64,000 bases of DNA from Methylotenera versatilis 79 (GTDB taxonomy: Bacteria > Pseudomonadota > Gammaproteobacteria > Burkholderiales > Methylophilaceae). Made by a program: the position numbers and the translations under genes. Position 1 is the first letter of the stretch. Every line of letters begins with the position of its first letter. The DNA lies in NCBI RefSeq assembly GCF_000384375.1, contig NZ_ARVX01000001.1, positions 186,001 to 250,000 of the forward strand, in the 5' to 3' direction. Shown here piece after piece: positions 28,503 through 38,940 of the stretch. The notes beneath the pieces are model-generated. The model ran no database searches. It worked only from the letters and a program-made list of their open reading frames with translations, and was not told the origin of the DNA.

Positions 28503-29972
28503 GTGCTGATTTGGTTTGTTATTGCCTACTTGCTTGTTTCTATTGGTATTGGCTTAGCAGCCGCAACCCGCGTTAAAAACACAAAAGATTACGCTGTCGC
28601 TGGCCGACACTTACCGCTTCCCATCGTAATGGCAACGGTTTTTGCCACTTGGTTTGGTGCAGAAGCGGTATTCGGTGTTTCTGCAACATTTGTACGTGAA
28701 GGTTTAAATGGCGTGGCGGCCGATCCATTTGGCTCTAGCATGTGTTTGATTATTGCCGGTTTTTTCTTCTCCACTCAACTATACAAACTGAATATCATTA
28801 CGCTGGGTGATTTTTACCGTATGCGCTACAACCGTACGGTTGAAGTGCTAACGACCATTGCAATCGTTGTTTCCTATTTAGGCTGGGTAGCCGCGCAAAT
28901 CAAAGCATTAGGCTTGATTTTTAATATGATCACCAACGGTGTAGTCAGTGAAGAAGCTGGTATGATTTTGGGCACCGCCATTGTGTTAACTTACACCACG
29001 CTGGGCGGCATGCTTTCAGTGGCCATATTAGATTTTGTGCAAATGATCGTCGTGATTGGCGGCCTGCTTTATATCGGCAGTATTGTTTCAGGCATGACTG
29101 GCGGCGTAGCACCTGTGATTGAGCACGCGAGAGCCGCAGGTAAACTGGATTTCTTTCCTAAAGGTGCAGACGTTTGGGTATGGATTACTTTCTTAGGCGG
29201 CTGGGTAACGATGATGCTTGGTAGCATTCCGCAACAAGATGTATTCCAGCGCATCACTTCTGCCAAAAGTGCAAAAATCGCATTGTGGGGTTCTATTTTA
29301 GGTGCTTCCGTATATTTCTGTTTTACTTTTGTGCCTATGTTTATCGCCTATTCTGCCACGTTAATCGACCCAGCAGTATTTGGAAAATTAGTGGTAGAAG
29401 ACTCCCAACGCGTATTACCTACTTTGGTGTTACAACACACGCCGCTTATCGCACAAGCCATCTTTTTTGGTGCCGTTTTATCTGCCATTATGAGCTGTTC
29501 ATCCGCCACCCTGCTTGCACCTTCTATCACCTTTGCAGAAAACGTTGTGCGCGGTTATATGCCAGATATGAACGATAAAGCCTTTCTGCGTGTGATGCGG
29601 ATTTGCTTGGTGTGTTTTGCACTTTGCGTTTTGCTGTATGCACTTAATTCACAAAACTCCATTTTTGGCATGGTGGAATCCGCTTACAAAATCACGCTAG
29701 CAGGCGCATTTATCCCACTTGTTTTTGGTGCATTTTGGAAGCGTGCTACTAGTCAGGGCGCTTTGGGCGCTATTATCGGCGGCATCGGCAGTTGGGTAAT
29801 TATTGAGGTATTGGTTGGTGAGAAAAGCCTGATCCCACCACAACTGATAGGACTTGCAATCAGCGCGATTGCGATGATTATTGGCTCATTAATACCACAA
29901 AAAATTGGGAAAATACCTAGTAAGCCAGCAGGCTATTTGCATGAGCATGCAGCAAGGCCACATCAGCATTAA
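28503..29972 (+). CDS. sodium:solute symporter family protein
   Basis: A 489-residue inner-membrane carrier with about 13 helices. KDYAVAGRHLPLPIVMATVF after the first helix, FATWFGAEAVFG and GDFYRMRYNRTVE are typical of the SSS family. The C-terminal tail is His-rich (LHEHAARPHQH), which could bind metal. It lies 53 bases after ubiB on the same strand and is convergent with the glycosyltransferase gene 3 bases away. The substrate is unknown. It is unlike the other symporter of this window in having no DUF3311 partner. Confidence 0.9.
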   Translation: MLIWFVIAYLLVSIGIGLAAATRVKNTKDYAVAGRHLPLPIVMATVFATWFGAEAVFGVSATFVREGLNGVAADPFGSSMCLIIAGFFFSTQLYKLNIITLGDFYRMRYNRTVEVLTTIAIVVSYLGWVAAQIKALGLIFNMITNGVVSEEAGMILGTAIVLTYTTLGGMLSVAILDFVQMIVVIGGLLYIGSIVSGMTGGVAPVIEHARAAGKLDFFPKGADVWVWITFLGGWVTMMLGSIPQQDVFQRITSAKSAKIALWGSILGASVYFCFTFVPMFIAYSATLIDPAVFGKLVVEDSQRVLPTLVLQHTPLIAQAIFFGAVLSAIMSCSSATLLAPSITFAENVVRGYMPDMNDKAFLRVMRICLVCFALCVLLYALNSQNSIFGMVESAYKITLAGAFIPLVFGAFWKRATSQGALGAIIGGIGSWVIIEVLVGEKSLIPPQLIGLAISAIAMIIGSLIPQKIGKIPSKPAGYLHEHAARPHQH

Positions 29973-29975
29973 AGT

Positions 29976-31226
29976 CTATTTAGCTTTATTTGAATAATCG
30001 TTCAACGCCTGATTAATCAACTTAAGGCGCTTCATATGCATTTGTGTGTGTGTCATATTTCTAACGTAATCAACACATTGTCTGCTCATATTCAATAATG
30101 TACTGCGTTCTTTAATGTTGTGAATAAGCTGAGCTTTTAATTCTGCACTATCACCTGTTTTGAAGAAATAACCCGTTTTTTGATCCTCTACGCACTGCAA
30201 TAAACCCGCCGTATCTGAGCAAAGTACTGGTAAAGCCTGAGAAAATGCATCAAACACATTTCTTGGTTGCTCATCCGATAAACTGGGTATCACCATCAAA
30301 TCGTAATCGTGTAAAAGCTTAAAAAAATCTGGACCATACTTTACAGTGCCGCGCAAACGTATCGATTCTGATTTTTGATTATGCTCAATCAAATCCGCAC
30401 ACTCTTGCAGCAAGCTGCCCTCACCATAAATATCCAAACTTAGCTGATGCCCTGCATCGATTAATTCACTTGCAGCTTTAATAAGCAGCAAAATGCCTTT
30501 CTCAAATACCAAACGTCCTACAAATACTAGTTTTATCGGTTGCGTAATCTCAAGTTTCTTACGTTCAATCAAAGCATTCAAATCATTTTCAGCCAAGATA
30601 TTTTCTGCATCAATCCAAGTAGCTGGAATGACGAAACCCTTATTCTGATATTTACCAAGCAGAGATTTTTTATAAGCTTCTTGTGTAAAGGTACTTAAAT
30701 CTGCACTTTGTACGCATAATCGATTCACATATTCCCAAACTGCTGATTTTACTTTTCGCTTTAATCCATGCGTTTGGCCTATAGGCAGTCGCCAAAAAGC
30801 CGACTCTACATTGATGAAATGAAAACGTTTTTTAAACAATAATATGGGGCAAATAATCCATGCTTCAGGAATCGGCCAGCCAGCAACTGCACTATGAATA
30901 ATGGTTGTGCTATCGATCTCTTTCCATAGAATAGATATGGTTTTAGGCAACAACTGCAAAGCGTGTAATGTATTTCTAGGTTTCGGTAGCAATGCGAATC
31001 GTACATTTTTAAGTTTAGGATTATTTTCAATCACCACGGCATCTGCAGGTGAATTTTCATCAGAAAAATATGAAATCAAAGTGAGATTTTCGATGTAGTG
31101 TGTGTGCTCAATTAAGTCTTTTGCCCAAGCCAATGATACGCAAAGCTGATTTTCAGCATTACGCATATAAGGCACAGAAAATAGCACCAGTAAATATGGG
31201 TCGGATAGCTTAGGCTGATTCATCAT
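29976..31226 (-). CDS. glycosyltransferase family 4 protein
   Basis: A cytosolic GT-B fold enzyme of 416 residues. The C-terminal half carries KLVFVGRLVFEKGILLLIKA, LDIYGEGSLL, IRLRGTVKYG and VIPSLSDEQPRNVFDAFSQA, the order expected for GT4 retaining transferases; the Glu after the SLSDE stretch would bind the sugar nucleotide. The donor and acceptor are unknown and no polysaccharide cluster surrounds it. GTG at 31229 and two ATGs (31226, 31223) are all possible starts; no ribosome site decides. Confidence 0.88.
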   Translation of the reverse strand: MMNQPKLSDPYLLVLFSVPYMRNAENQLCVSLAWAKDLIEHTHYIENLTLISYFSDENSPADAVVIENNPKLKNVRFALLPKPRNTLHALQLLPKTISILWKEIDSTTIIHSAVAGWPIPEAWIICPILLFKKRFHFINVESAFWRLPIGQTHGLKRKVKSAVWEYVNRLCVQSADLSTFTQEAYKKSLLGKYQNKGFVIPATWIDAENILAENDLNALIERKKLEITQPIKLVFVGRLVFEKGILLLIKAASELIDAGHQLSLDIYGEGSLLQECADLIEHNQKSESIRLRGTVKYGPDFFKLLHDYDLMVIPSLSDEQPRNVFDAFSQALPVLCSDTAGLLQCVEDQKTGYFFKTGDSAELKAQLIHNIKERSTLLNMSRQCVDYVRNMTHTQMHMKRLKLINQALNDYSNKAK

Positions 31227-31323
31227 CACTATTTTTCAGAAATATTAGCTTTAACTATGTTAATGCCTAATCTAATTTGAGAGTAATTTTAAGTTTAAAA
31301 ATAGCGATATATCACTTATTTAA

Positions 31324-32157
31324 CTATTTTAGACAGTTAACTGCTTTAGGTTGGCAACTTTCACAATAAAAAGTAGAGCGTTGCCCCAAGCGAATATTTT
31401 TAATCGGGTTTGCGCAAATCTTACATGGCTCATTTGTACGGCCATACACAAAATAATCTTGCTGAAAATATCCTGGATTACCGTCTGCGCCAAAAAAGTC
31501 ACGCAAACTGCTGCCGCCTGCATTCAGCGAGTCGTTTAGCGTAGCCTTAATCTCTTGTACCAGCTTCTCACATTGCAAAAATGTGAGTTGTTTTGCTGGC
31601 GTCTCTGGGTGGATGCGGGCACGGAATAAAGATTCTGACGCATAGATATTGCCGACGCCTACTACTAAATGGCTATCCATAATGGTGACTTTAATAGCGG
31701 CATTTCGGCTGCGGATTTGATCAAATAAATATTGTGCGCTAAAGTCTGCTTCAAGCGGTTCTGGGCCAAGAGTGGTGATTAAACTATGTGTGTGCGGATG
31801 CTCACCTGCCCACAACACCGCGCCAAATCGACGTGGATCACGCAAGCGTAATACACGGCCATCATCAAAAGCGATGTCAAAATGGTCATGCTTTTCGGGT
31901 GGATAATCACGTTCTAATAAGCAAATACGGCCAGACATGCCTAAATGCAGCAGCAAAGTACCCGATTCAAATTCCGCTAGAATATACTTCGCGCGACGCG
32001 TTAAATTAAGTAGTTTTTGCTGATATAAAGTTTGCGGCAAATGCACGGGAATGGGCCAGCGCATACTGCCATTGCGAATGGTGACGGATTTAACCGTTTG
32101 ATTAATCAGTGGAATTAAACCACGCCGCGTAATTTCTACCTCTGGTAATTCAGGCAT
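31324..32157 (-). CDS. mutM: formamidopyrimidine-DNA glycosylase MutM (Fpg)
   Basis: A 277-residue DNA repair enzyme that removes 8-oxoguanine and formamidopyrimidines. The product starts MPELPEVEITRRGL, with the catalytic Pro2 and Glu3. The helix-two-turn-helix segment SLRDFFGADGNPGYF and a C-terminal zinc finger (CKIC, 16 residues, CESC) complete the family pattern. It lies 16 bases after the DUF4340 gene on the same strand and may be read with the Gld-type operon. Confidence 0.97.
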   Translation of the reverse strand: MPELPEVEITRRGLIPLINQTVKSVTIRNGSMRWPIPVHLPQTLYQQKLLNLTRRAKYILAEFESGTLLLHLGMSGRICLLERDYPPEKHDHFDIAFDDGRVLRLRDPRRFGAVLWAGEHPHTHSLITTLGPEPLEADFSAQYLFDQIRSRNAAIKVTIMDSHLVVGVGNIYASESLFRARIHPETPAKQLTFLQCEKLVQEIKATLNDSLNAGGSSLRDFFGADGNPGYFQQDYFVYGRTNEPCKICANPIKNIRLGQRSTFYCESCQPKAVNCLK

Positions 32158-32173
32158 GGTTTAAATACAGGCG

Positions 32174-33067
32174 TTATTTTAAATTAAGTGGTGGATTCAA
32201 CATGGTAAATCCAACATCGTTACTAAAGTGGTACAAAATACCTTCGTCAGGTCTGCCTAGTAACAATTCCGGGGATTCTTGAATTTTATCAAAACGTATT
32301 TTTTTGCCATCTTTCAGCTTTACTTCAAAAGATGGATATACCGTTTTACGATCTGGAACATAAAGCTCTACTGATTTGGCTGGACTTTGCTTCCAAGTAA
32401 AATCTAGCCACTCGTTCAATTCGTTTTGCGTTGGCTTTGCTTTAGGTGCGTTAGTCTTCCATTGACTATCTACTAAGTCCACGTTTAAACCAAGCTCTTC
32501 CCATTGCTCTAAGTGCGAAAAGTTAAAACCACTTATTTGTTTTAATTCTGCTGGTCCGAGCGGTAATTTATCGACTAATTCGATTGCTTGCACGCTTGCC
32601 GCTTCTGAATAGCCTGCTTGAATCAGATAAACGGCGTCTTTATAACCCAAATATTGTTGATCTGTCACGGGATTATGCGTGCCGAAAATAAACTCTTCGG
32701 TGCCGCTACTACTGGTTAATTGTATTTTTAACTCTGGATTATTCAAGCCGTATTTGGCTAAATCACTGGCAGAGAATTTTTCTACACTGGTCGCAGCAAT
32801 AATCGACAAAATACGTTGTACTGACATTTGATCCGCACGCGCTTTGTAAGGTGCTGTCATGCGCCAAAATCCATCTACTTTTTCAAAAGCCGTTGCTTTA
32901 ACTGCAGGGAACTCGACTTTAATTGCATTGAAATCTGCTAGTTTTAGTTCTGAAACCGCATGTTGCGTACGCGCATCAATTTTGACTTGTGGACGAAGAT
33001 ACAAAAAAGCCACCAAACCACCGACCACCGCCAGCATTACTAAATTAAGTAACCATCTATTTTTCAT
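32174..33067 (-). CDS. DUF4340 domain protein
   Basis: A 297-residue protein with one N-terminal membrane anchor (about 7-24, WLLNLVMLAVVGGLVAFLYL) and a long periplasmic part containing repeated DUF4340-like elements (EKVDGFWRMTAPYKARADQM; SQWKTNAPKAKPTQNELNEW). Such proteins are regularly encoded after GldA/GldF/GldG-like ABC genes, as here, and may form an extracytoplasmic part of that transporter. The exact role is unknown. Confidence 0.85.
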   Translation of the reverse strand: MKNRWLLNLVMLAVVGGLVAFLYLRPQVKIDARTQHAVSELKLADFNAIKVEFPAVKATAFEKVDGFWRMTAPYKARADQMSVQRILSIIAATSVEKFSASDLAKYGLNNPELKIQLTSSSGTEEFIFGTHNPVTDQQYLGYKDAVYLIQAGYSEAASVQAIELVDKLPLGPAELKQISGFNFSHLEQWEELGLNVDLVDSQWKTNAPKAKPTQNELNEWLDFTWKQSPAKSVELYVPDRKTVYPSFEVKLKDGKKIRFDKIQESPELLLGRPDEGILYHFSNDVGFTMLNPPLNLK

Positions 33068-33164
33068 TTAACTTATTCCCTGCTTTATTGCGAAACTTAT
33101 TCATTACTACCAAATATTTTTGCCCATTTTTAGTTTTTAATACTTTTAATGGGTTAAGTATCGC

Positions 33165-34559
33165 TTAAGCTTTTCTACGTTTCCACCACAACCAAAAGCC
33201 TGCTACAAAAAAAGCTAATGGAATAAAATATTGGAAGCTATGGAATACTGTCCATGCAACTGCACGACCTTTGTCGTCATTAGGTATCGTGACATTGATA
33301 TCTTTCAACGGCATCGGTTGAATGGTAATGAGCTTGTCGTCGCCAGCTAACCAGTTCACGATATTCACGCCAAAATCTAAATTTCCGCCGTTGGTAATAA
33401 ACGTATTAGATAAGAAATTAGCATTCCCCATTACCACTACACGTTGGCCTTTTTTGCCATATTCGCGCTCTAAAGCCACGCCAATGTTAATTGGGCCACG
33501 CTTATCTACTTTCTCATCAAACACGACTTTTTTATTATTGACGCCTGATTTGATTAACTCAGACTCTAACCAGCCATTAGGCGCCACTTCTACCAAACGC
33601 CCTACTTTCCAACCAAACTCATCTGACGCATGTGCATCAATCTCATGCGCTTCTGGGAACAGCGTTCTTAATTGGAAATTACGTGTAATCGCATGATCGC
33701 CATATAAAGATGCAAATGCCACTTTCGCATCCGCGCCATATTGTGCTGCCGTCATATCTACAGCAATACCTGGTGAAACGGTAAAGCCTAAATAATCGGC
33801 CACTTCTTTCATGCCACGCAAATTATTGTCATCCAACAACCACAATAAATTACCGCCCGATTCTAAATACGCCTTGATTTTTTTCGCTTCAATCTCACTG
33901 ACATCCACTTGCGGACTAGCGATTACCAACATCGCGCCATTGGCTGGCACGGCTTGCGCAATGGTTAAATCTGGATTGGCAAATTTAAAGCCTTTTGCTT
34001 CCAATTGTTTACCGAATTCACCAATATCGTGATTTTTAATACCTTGCAAATGACGTTCGCCATGCCCATCCAAAAACATAATCGGCCGTGTGTTTGTGCG
34101 CGCTAAACGCACTAACAAGTTGGTCATTTCTTGCTCTGCAATCGGTGGCGAAATATGTTCGGTGCGCTTGTTGTACTCCACAACCACTTCGCCATCTTGT
34201 TTAATGCCCGCTTCTTGTGCCAATTTTGGCTCTTCTGAAGGGTTAATAAAGGTCAGTGTAATATTCTTTTTCTCACGTTGATAACGCGCCACAAAATCTT
34301 TAACGCCTTTTCTAAAGGTATCGCCGCGATTCGCATCATCAAGTGTCGCGTAAACGGTAATATTCACAGGCTCTTTCATCTGCTTCAATATGTTCGCACT
34401 ACCTTTTGTGAGGATGTTGCGATTGGCTTGCGTAACATCTTTTGCGTAGTGATATTGGCTGGTTAAATAGCCAATCAACACAATTAACAAGATAAATAAC
34501 ACCACAAACAGCCAGCTTTGCGCCAGCATTTGAAAACGTAAATTGCGATTAATTTTCAT
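33165..34559 (-). CDS. GldG-like ABC-type transport protein
   Basis: A 464-residue protein with an N-terminal membrane helix (about 13-32), a large extracytoplasmic domain and a C-terminal helix (FQYFIPLAFFVAGFWLWW) followed by a Lys/Arg tail. The central segments TNTRPIMFLDGHGERHLQGI and MLVIASPQVDVSEIEAKKI are typical of the GldG/IFT52-like domain of uncharacterised ABC exporters. It lies 13 bases after the permease gene. In Bacteroidetes GldG works in gliding; here the motility meaning does not apply and the substrate is unknown. Confidence 0.88.
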   Translation of the reverse strand: MKINRNLRFQMLAQSWLFVVLFILLIVLIGYLTSQYHYAKDVTQANRNILTKGSANILKQMKEPVNITVYATLDDANRGDTFRKGVKDFVARYQREKKNITLTFINPSEEPKLAQEAGIKQDGEVVVEYNKRTEHISPPIAEQEMTNLLVRLARTNTRPIMFLDGHGERHLQGIKNHDIGEFGKQLEAKGFKFANPDLTIAQAVPANGAMLVIASPQVDVSEIEAKKIKAYLESGGNLLWLLDDNNLRGMKEVADYLGFTVSPGIAVDMTAAQYGADAKVAFASLYGDHAITRNFQLRTLFPEAHEIDAHASDEFGWKVGRLVEVAPNGWLESELIKSGVNNKKVVFDEKVDKRGPINIGVALEREYGKKGQRVVVMGNANFLSNTFITNGGNLDFGVNIVNWLAGDDKLITIQPMPLKDINVTIPNDDKGRAVAWTVFHSFQYFIPLAFFVAGFWLWWKRRKA

Positions 34560-34572
34560 ACAAAAAGTCCAA

Positions 34573-35319
34573 TTAGCCTCTTAACCGGTCTGCATCCAAA
34601 CGGCGAATCGTTAATATTAAAAAGGTCGTAGTAAATAAAACAAAGTACGCGACATCTGCGGTATCAATCAAACCACCAGCAAATGATTGGAAATGGTTCA
34701 TTAAGGATAAATGCGCCAATGTATTGCTTGGATCACCTGCGAAAAAGCGATCTAAAATCATTAACGCAAATAGCGCAATAAAGCTCAAAATAGCGGCCAC
34801 AACAGGCTGCGAAGTTAAGCTGGAGAAATACAAACCCAACGCAGAAAAACTAGCCACTAATAAAAACAAGCCTAATGAGTTGGCTAAAATATAACCAAAA
34901 TCTATCTCAGACCAAATATTCAGCGTAAATAACATCAGTGCGATATACACAATTAATATGCTTAAAAAAGCCACAAGACCGACGAACTTTCCCAGTACGA
35001 TTTCAGTTAACGACAGCGGCGCGCTAAATAAGAACGGCAAAGTTTGGCTACGGCGTTCTTCACTGATTAAGCGCATAGAAAGTAGCGGCACCGCGAATAA
35101 CATGATAAACGAAGCTAATCCATACACCGTTTGACCGACAAACTGGGTTACACCGTAGCGCTCTGCGGGACGGATGGCGCCAGACATCACTTCAAAATAA
35201 TCATTAACGCCGTTTAAAAAATAAGTGCCGAATGCAAACATCAACAGGGCCAGAATAATCCAGCCCATCGGTGAAGCAAATACACTTTTAAGTTCTTTTC
35301 TTGCCACATTTAAAATCAT
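34573..35319 (-). CDS. ABC-2 type transporter permease (GldF-like)
   Basis: A 248-residue inner-membrane protein with six helices. It has the ABC-2 pattern: a first helix after an amphipathic start, GLASFIMLFAVPLLSMRLIS, EERRSQTLPFLFSAPLS and LGKFVGLVAFLSILIVY. It is the membrane partner of the ATPase encoded 9 bases upstream and precedes the GldG-like gene. The substrate is unknown. Confidence 0.9.
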   Translation of the reverse strand: MILNVARKELKSVFASPMGWIILALLMFAFGTYFLNGVNDYFEVMSGAIRPAERYGVTQFVGQTVYGLASFIMLFAVPLLSMRLISEERRSQTLPFLFSAPLSLTEIVLGKFVGLVAFLSILIVYIALMLFTLNIWSEIDFGYILANSLGLFLLVASFSALGLYFSSLTSQPVVAAILSFIALFALMILDRFFAGDPSNTLAHLSLMNHFQSFAGGLIDTADVAYFVLFTTTFLILTIRRLDADRLRG

Positions 35320-35328
35320 GTAATTTCC

Positions 35329-36279
35329 TTAAGCGACCGGAGTTTCTATTACTGCTGCATCTTGGTAAGTCAATTGCATAAACACATCTTCTAAGCTAGT
35401 TTGATCTGGCGCAATTTGATACAAACCCCAACCATTTTTAACAGCTGCCTGCACAATCGATTCATGCGGAGTTGCATTTTCTGCAAAACGCACGCGCATC
35501 ATGTTGTTTTCCAAGGTTTCTGCCTCAGTAACGCCGGCAATTTTCAATAAATCTGTAGGCGCTGGCGCATTGTTAAAGCCAATCAGCAATTTATTACCCA
35601 CGCGTTGACGTTTTAACACGTCAATTCCGCCGTTAAACACTAACTTACCTTTGTCGATAATCTGGACGTGATCACAGACAATTTCAACTTCTGGCAAAAT
35701 ATGCGTAGATAAAATCACACTATGGTCTGAGCCAATTTCGCGGATTAAGGTACGAATATCACGGATTTGAATCGGATCTAGGCCGACAGTTGGCTCATCT
35801 AAAATAACCACCATTGGATTATGAATAATGGCCTGCGCAATACCAACACGTTGCTGATAGCCATTTGAAAGATTTTCGATTAAACGCTTGCTCATGTGCG
35901 TTAAGCCACAGCGTTCTTTGGCATTTTGTACTGCTTTTTTGATATTACGACTAGATACCCTATGTAAACGCGCAGCGATTGTTAAATATTCGTCTACGGT
36001 AAATTCTTTATATAGCGGACGCATTTCAGGCAAATAACCAATTAATGCTTTGGCTTCTTTGGGATTTTCAATCATATCAATGCCACAGATTTTCACAGAA
36101 CCAGCGCTGGGCGCCAAGTTACCTGTCAGCATTTTCATGGTGGTGGACTTACCTGCGCCGTTCGGGCCTAAAAAACCGAGCACTTGGCCTTGGGTAAGAT
36201 TAAAGCTCACATTACTGACTGCCTCGCGGCCGCCGTACAATCGCGTAAGCTCTACCGCTTCTACTGTTAAATTGGTCAT
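35329..36279 (-). CDS. ABC transporter ATPase (GldA-like)
   Basis: A 316-residue ATPase and first gene of the operon ATPase-permease-GldG-DUF4340-mutM. Walker A is GPNGAGKST (about residue 38), the signature LSNGYQQRVG (about 136), Walker B VVILDEPTVGLD (about 157), with the switch His in STHILPEVE. The C-terminal 90 residues form the small extra domain usual in ABC-2 ATPases. It drives the export or assembly function of its operon; the substrate is unknown. Confidence 0.93.
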   Translation of the reverse strand: MTNLTVEAVELTRLYGGREAVSNVSFNLTQGQVLGFLGPNGAGKSTTMKMLTGNLAPSAGSVKICGIDMIENPKEAKALIGYLPEMRPLYKEFTVDEYLTIAARLHRVSSRNIKKAVQNAKERCGLTHMSKRLIENLSNGYQQRVGIAQAIIHNPMVVILDEPTVGLDPIQIRDIRTLIREIGSDHSVILSTHILPEVEIVCDHVQIIDKGKLVFNGGIDVLKRQRVGNKLLIGFNNAPAPTDLLKIAGVTEAETLENNMMRVRFAENATPHESIVQAAVKNGWGLYQIAPDQTSLEDVFMQLTYQDAAVIETPVA

Positions 36280-36567
36280 GATGATTGTCTTATCATTGCT
36301 TAAAACGAATCGCCTTATGAAACAAAATCGCTAGATTAGTTTCAGGCAAAAAGTTATAGTCTTAATTAAATACAAACGAAATATTGCTTAACCTTTAATT
36401 ATGGATGAACTTGCATTAACTGTCACGGACTAAACATAAATAACAAATTGATGATTCTTAATTAATGATTTTGAATCAAGTTATTTTGAACCAAGCCCAA
36501 AGAAATTGAAAAGTTAAACTAAATAAAGTTAAATCAAGTTAATGAAAGTATCTGGAAACTTAAAATA

Positions 36568-38280
36568 ATGCCCAAAATTAAAAAACTCAATATGAAAAAG
36601 ATAGTTGTTGCAATTCTGATATCTACCGCGTCATTTGGCGTCTCATCTGCTTATGCTGAGTCGGCTAAACCAAGCATTATTCAGCCAACCATCACCACAG
36701 CAACGCCTGAGTTTGTATACACTTATTTATTAGGTGAAATTGCGGGCCAACGTGGTGACGTGACTTTGGCTAGCCAATTATTTTTAGATTTAGCCAAAAA
36801 AACACGCGATCCGCGTTTGGCAGAACGTTCAGCGCGCGCTGCCGCTTATGCCAATCAACCAGCCATTGCTTTACAAGCCTCTACTTTATGGGTGGAGTTA
36901 GACCCTAGTTCGATTGAAGCACAACAAGCTTCTAGCCAATTGTTAGTCGCAAGCGGCAACTTTAAGCAAGCAAAACCACATATTGAAAAGTTATTAGCCA
37001 AACCAGATACACGTGCAAATGGCTTTTTATATTTGAATACTTTACTGGCGAATCAAAAAGATAAAAACGAAGTTTTACAAGCTGTTCAAGAGCTGGCAGC
37101 GCCTTATCCAACCTTGCCAGAAGCACAATTTGCGATTGCACAAGCGGCGTTAATCGCAGATAAGCCTGCAATTGCCGAAACAGCACTTGCAACAGCAAAC
37201 CAACTACGTCCAGGTTGGGAAGCTGCAGCGCTAATGCAAGGCCAAATGTTATTTAGAGAATCACCAGATAAAGCCGCTAACTTCTATCAAGGCTTTTTAA
37301 AACAATACCCACAAGCCAACGACGTGCGCATGTCTTATGCCAAATTATTGGTGAATCAAAAGCGTTTTGAGGAAGCAAAACCAGAGTTTGTTAAGTTAAT
37401 CGATGCTGCGCAAGGTAGCCCAGAGATTAGCGCAGTGGTTGGTTTGTTGTCGCTAGAGTCAAGCGACTACGCGAGTGCAGACAAGTATTTTGAACAATCC
37501 ATCGCGAATGGTTTTAAAGAACCTGAGCAACTGTATTTATACTTAGGCCGTAGCAGCGAACTACAAAAACAAGACGCCAAAGCTTTAGTTTGGTACGACA
37601 AAGTATCAGCAACTAGTGAGCGTTATTTAGAAAGCCGACTTTCTGCCGCGAATGTGATTGCGCGCACAAAAAGTCTAGATGCCGCTATCAAAATGCTGGA
37701 TGACGTGAATGAACTGACTCCAGAGCAACAAACCATTGTGATTCAAACTCAAGCCAATATGTTGGGGCAAGCTAAGCGCAACCAAGAATCGTTTGATTTA
37801 ATGACTAAGGCCGTTAGCAATCTGCCGAACTCGCCAGAACTTATTTATGATTACGCGATGGCAGCGGAGCGTCTTGGAAAATTGGATGTGATGGAAACCG
37901 AATTACGCAAAGTGATTCTCATGAAACCAGATTATGCTGCCGCTTATAATGCGCTTGGCTATTCTTATGCAGACCGAAATATTAAGCTAGATGAAGCCAA
38001 ATCATTAATAGAAACCGCGCTTAAGTTACAACCGAATGACCACTACATGCTGGATAGTTTAGGCTGGGTACATTATCGTTTGGGTAATTTAGCACTTGCT
38101 GTTGAACATTTGCGTAAAGCTTATGATATGCAAGATGATCCAGAAATTGCTGCGCATTTGGGCGAAGTTTTATGGAAACAAGGCATGCAAGAAGAAGCGA
38201 AGAGAATTTGGGGACTTGCACTTAAAGAGCATCCAGCCAATGATTTATTGGTTGCAACTGCTAAAAAATTCAAATCTTAA
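36568..38280 (+). CDS. periplasmic tetratricopeptide repeat protein
   Basis: A 570-residue protein with a signal peptide (about 10-30, ending SSAYA), then about twelve degenerate TPR helix pairs to the C-terminus. Clear ones include YAAAYNALGYSYADRNIKL and HYMLDSLGWVHYRLGNLALA. The gene lies directly before lolB-ispE, an arrangement common in betaproteobacteria, and ends 45 bases before lolB. It probably acts as an envelope scaffold. ATG 36568 is taken as start; GGA lies 11 bases before, and ATG 36592 is a weaker alternative. Confidence 0.88.
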   Translation: MPKIKKLNMKKIVVAILISTASFGVSSAYAESAKPSIIQPTITTATPEFVYTYLLGEIAGQRGDVTLASQLFLDLAKKTRDPRLAERSARAAAYANQPAIALQASTLWVELDPSSIEAQQASSQLLVASGNFKQAKPHIEKLLAKPDTRANGFLYLNTLLANQKDKNEVLQAVQELAAPYPTLPEAQFAIAQAALIADKPAIAETALATANQLRPGWEAAALMQGQMLFRESPDKAANFYQGFLKQYPQANDVRMSYAKLLVNQKRFEEAKPEFVKLIDAAQGSPEISAVVGLLSLESSDYASADKYFEQSIANGFKEPEQLYLYLGRSSELQKQDAKALVWYDKVSATSERYLESRLSAANVIARTKSLDAAIKMLDDVNELTPEQQTIVIQTQANMLGQAKRNQESFDLMTKAVSNLPNSPELIYDYAMAAERLGKLDVMETELRKVILMKPDYAAAYNALGYSYADRNIKLDEAKSLIETALKLQPNDHYMLDSLGWVHYRLGNLALAVEHLRKAYDMQDDPEIAAHLGEVLWKQGMQEEAKRIWGLALKEHPANDLLVATAKKFKS

Positions 38281-38325
38281 TGCTTTAAATAAGCTTAAAT
38301 TTAAACTATTTTTAAAGAGTTATAT

Positions 38326-38940
38326 TTGCTTTTTAATCGTCACTTAATGGTTGCCGCAGGCTTGTTACTACTGAACGCCTGCGCAACCATTAACCCACCG
38401 CCGCTAACGCAATCAACGACATCTATTACAAATCATCAGCAACATCTAGCTAAATTAGCCCAAATCAAAGGCTTTGAATTAAAGGGGCGTTTAGGTGTAG
38501 TTACCCAAAAACAAGGCTTTTCTGGCGGCATTGATTGGCAGCATGCACAAAGCACCGACAATGTTGATGTCTATTCACCGGTTGGCGGTAAAGTGGCAAA
38601 TATCAGCAAACAGTCAACTGGCGTTTCACTGACTAAACAAGATGGTCAAAAAGTGTACGCTCAAGATGTAGAAAGCTTAACCGAAACCACATTGGGCTTT
38701 AAATTACCTTTATCAGGCTTAAGTGATTGGGTTCTTGGCAAACCAACAGCTAGCAATATTAATAGCAGCACTTGGGATGAAAATGGCCGCCTGCTTACTT
38801 TAAAACAAGAGGGTTGGGATATTAGTTATGAAAACTATGTTGAAAATAACGGTGTATTTTTACCCAATAGAATCGTGTTAAAAAGTGAAAAAGTTAACCT
38901 GAAATTATTAGTAGAAAAATGGATTGACATTTCTAATTAA
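38326..38940 (+). CDS. lolB: outer membrane lipoprotein insertion factor LolB
   Basis: A 204-residue lipoprotein that receives lipoproteins from LolA and inserts them into the outer membrane. The N-terminus is a lipoprotein signal with the lipobox LLNAC, Cys at 19. The body contains GFELKGRLGVVTQKQGFSGG and a hydrophobic stretch LPLSGLSDWVLG, both in the LolB pattern. TTG at 38326 is the chosen start because AGAG lies 6 bases before it; the ATG at 38347 has no ribosome site and leaves a signal without basic residues. It lies between the TPR gene and ispE. Confidence 0.92.
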   Translation: MLFNRHLMVAAGLLLLNACATINPPPLTQSTTSITNHQQHLAKLAQIKGFELKGRLGVVTQKQGFSGGIDWQHAQSTDNVDVYSPVGGKVANISKQSTGVSLTKQDGQKVYAQDVESLTETTLGFKLPLSGLSDWVLGKPTASNINSSTWDENGRLLTLKQEGWDISYENYVENNGVFLPNRIVLKSEKVNLKLLVEKWIDISN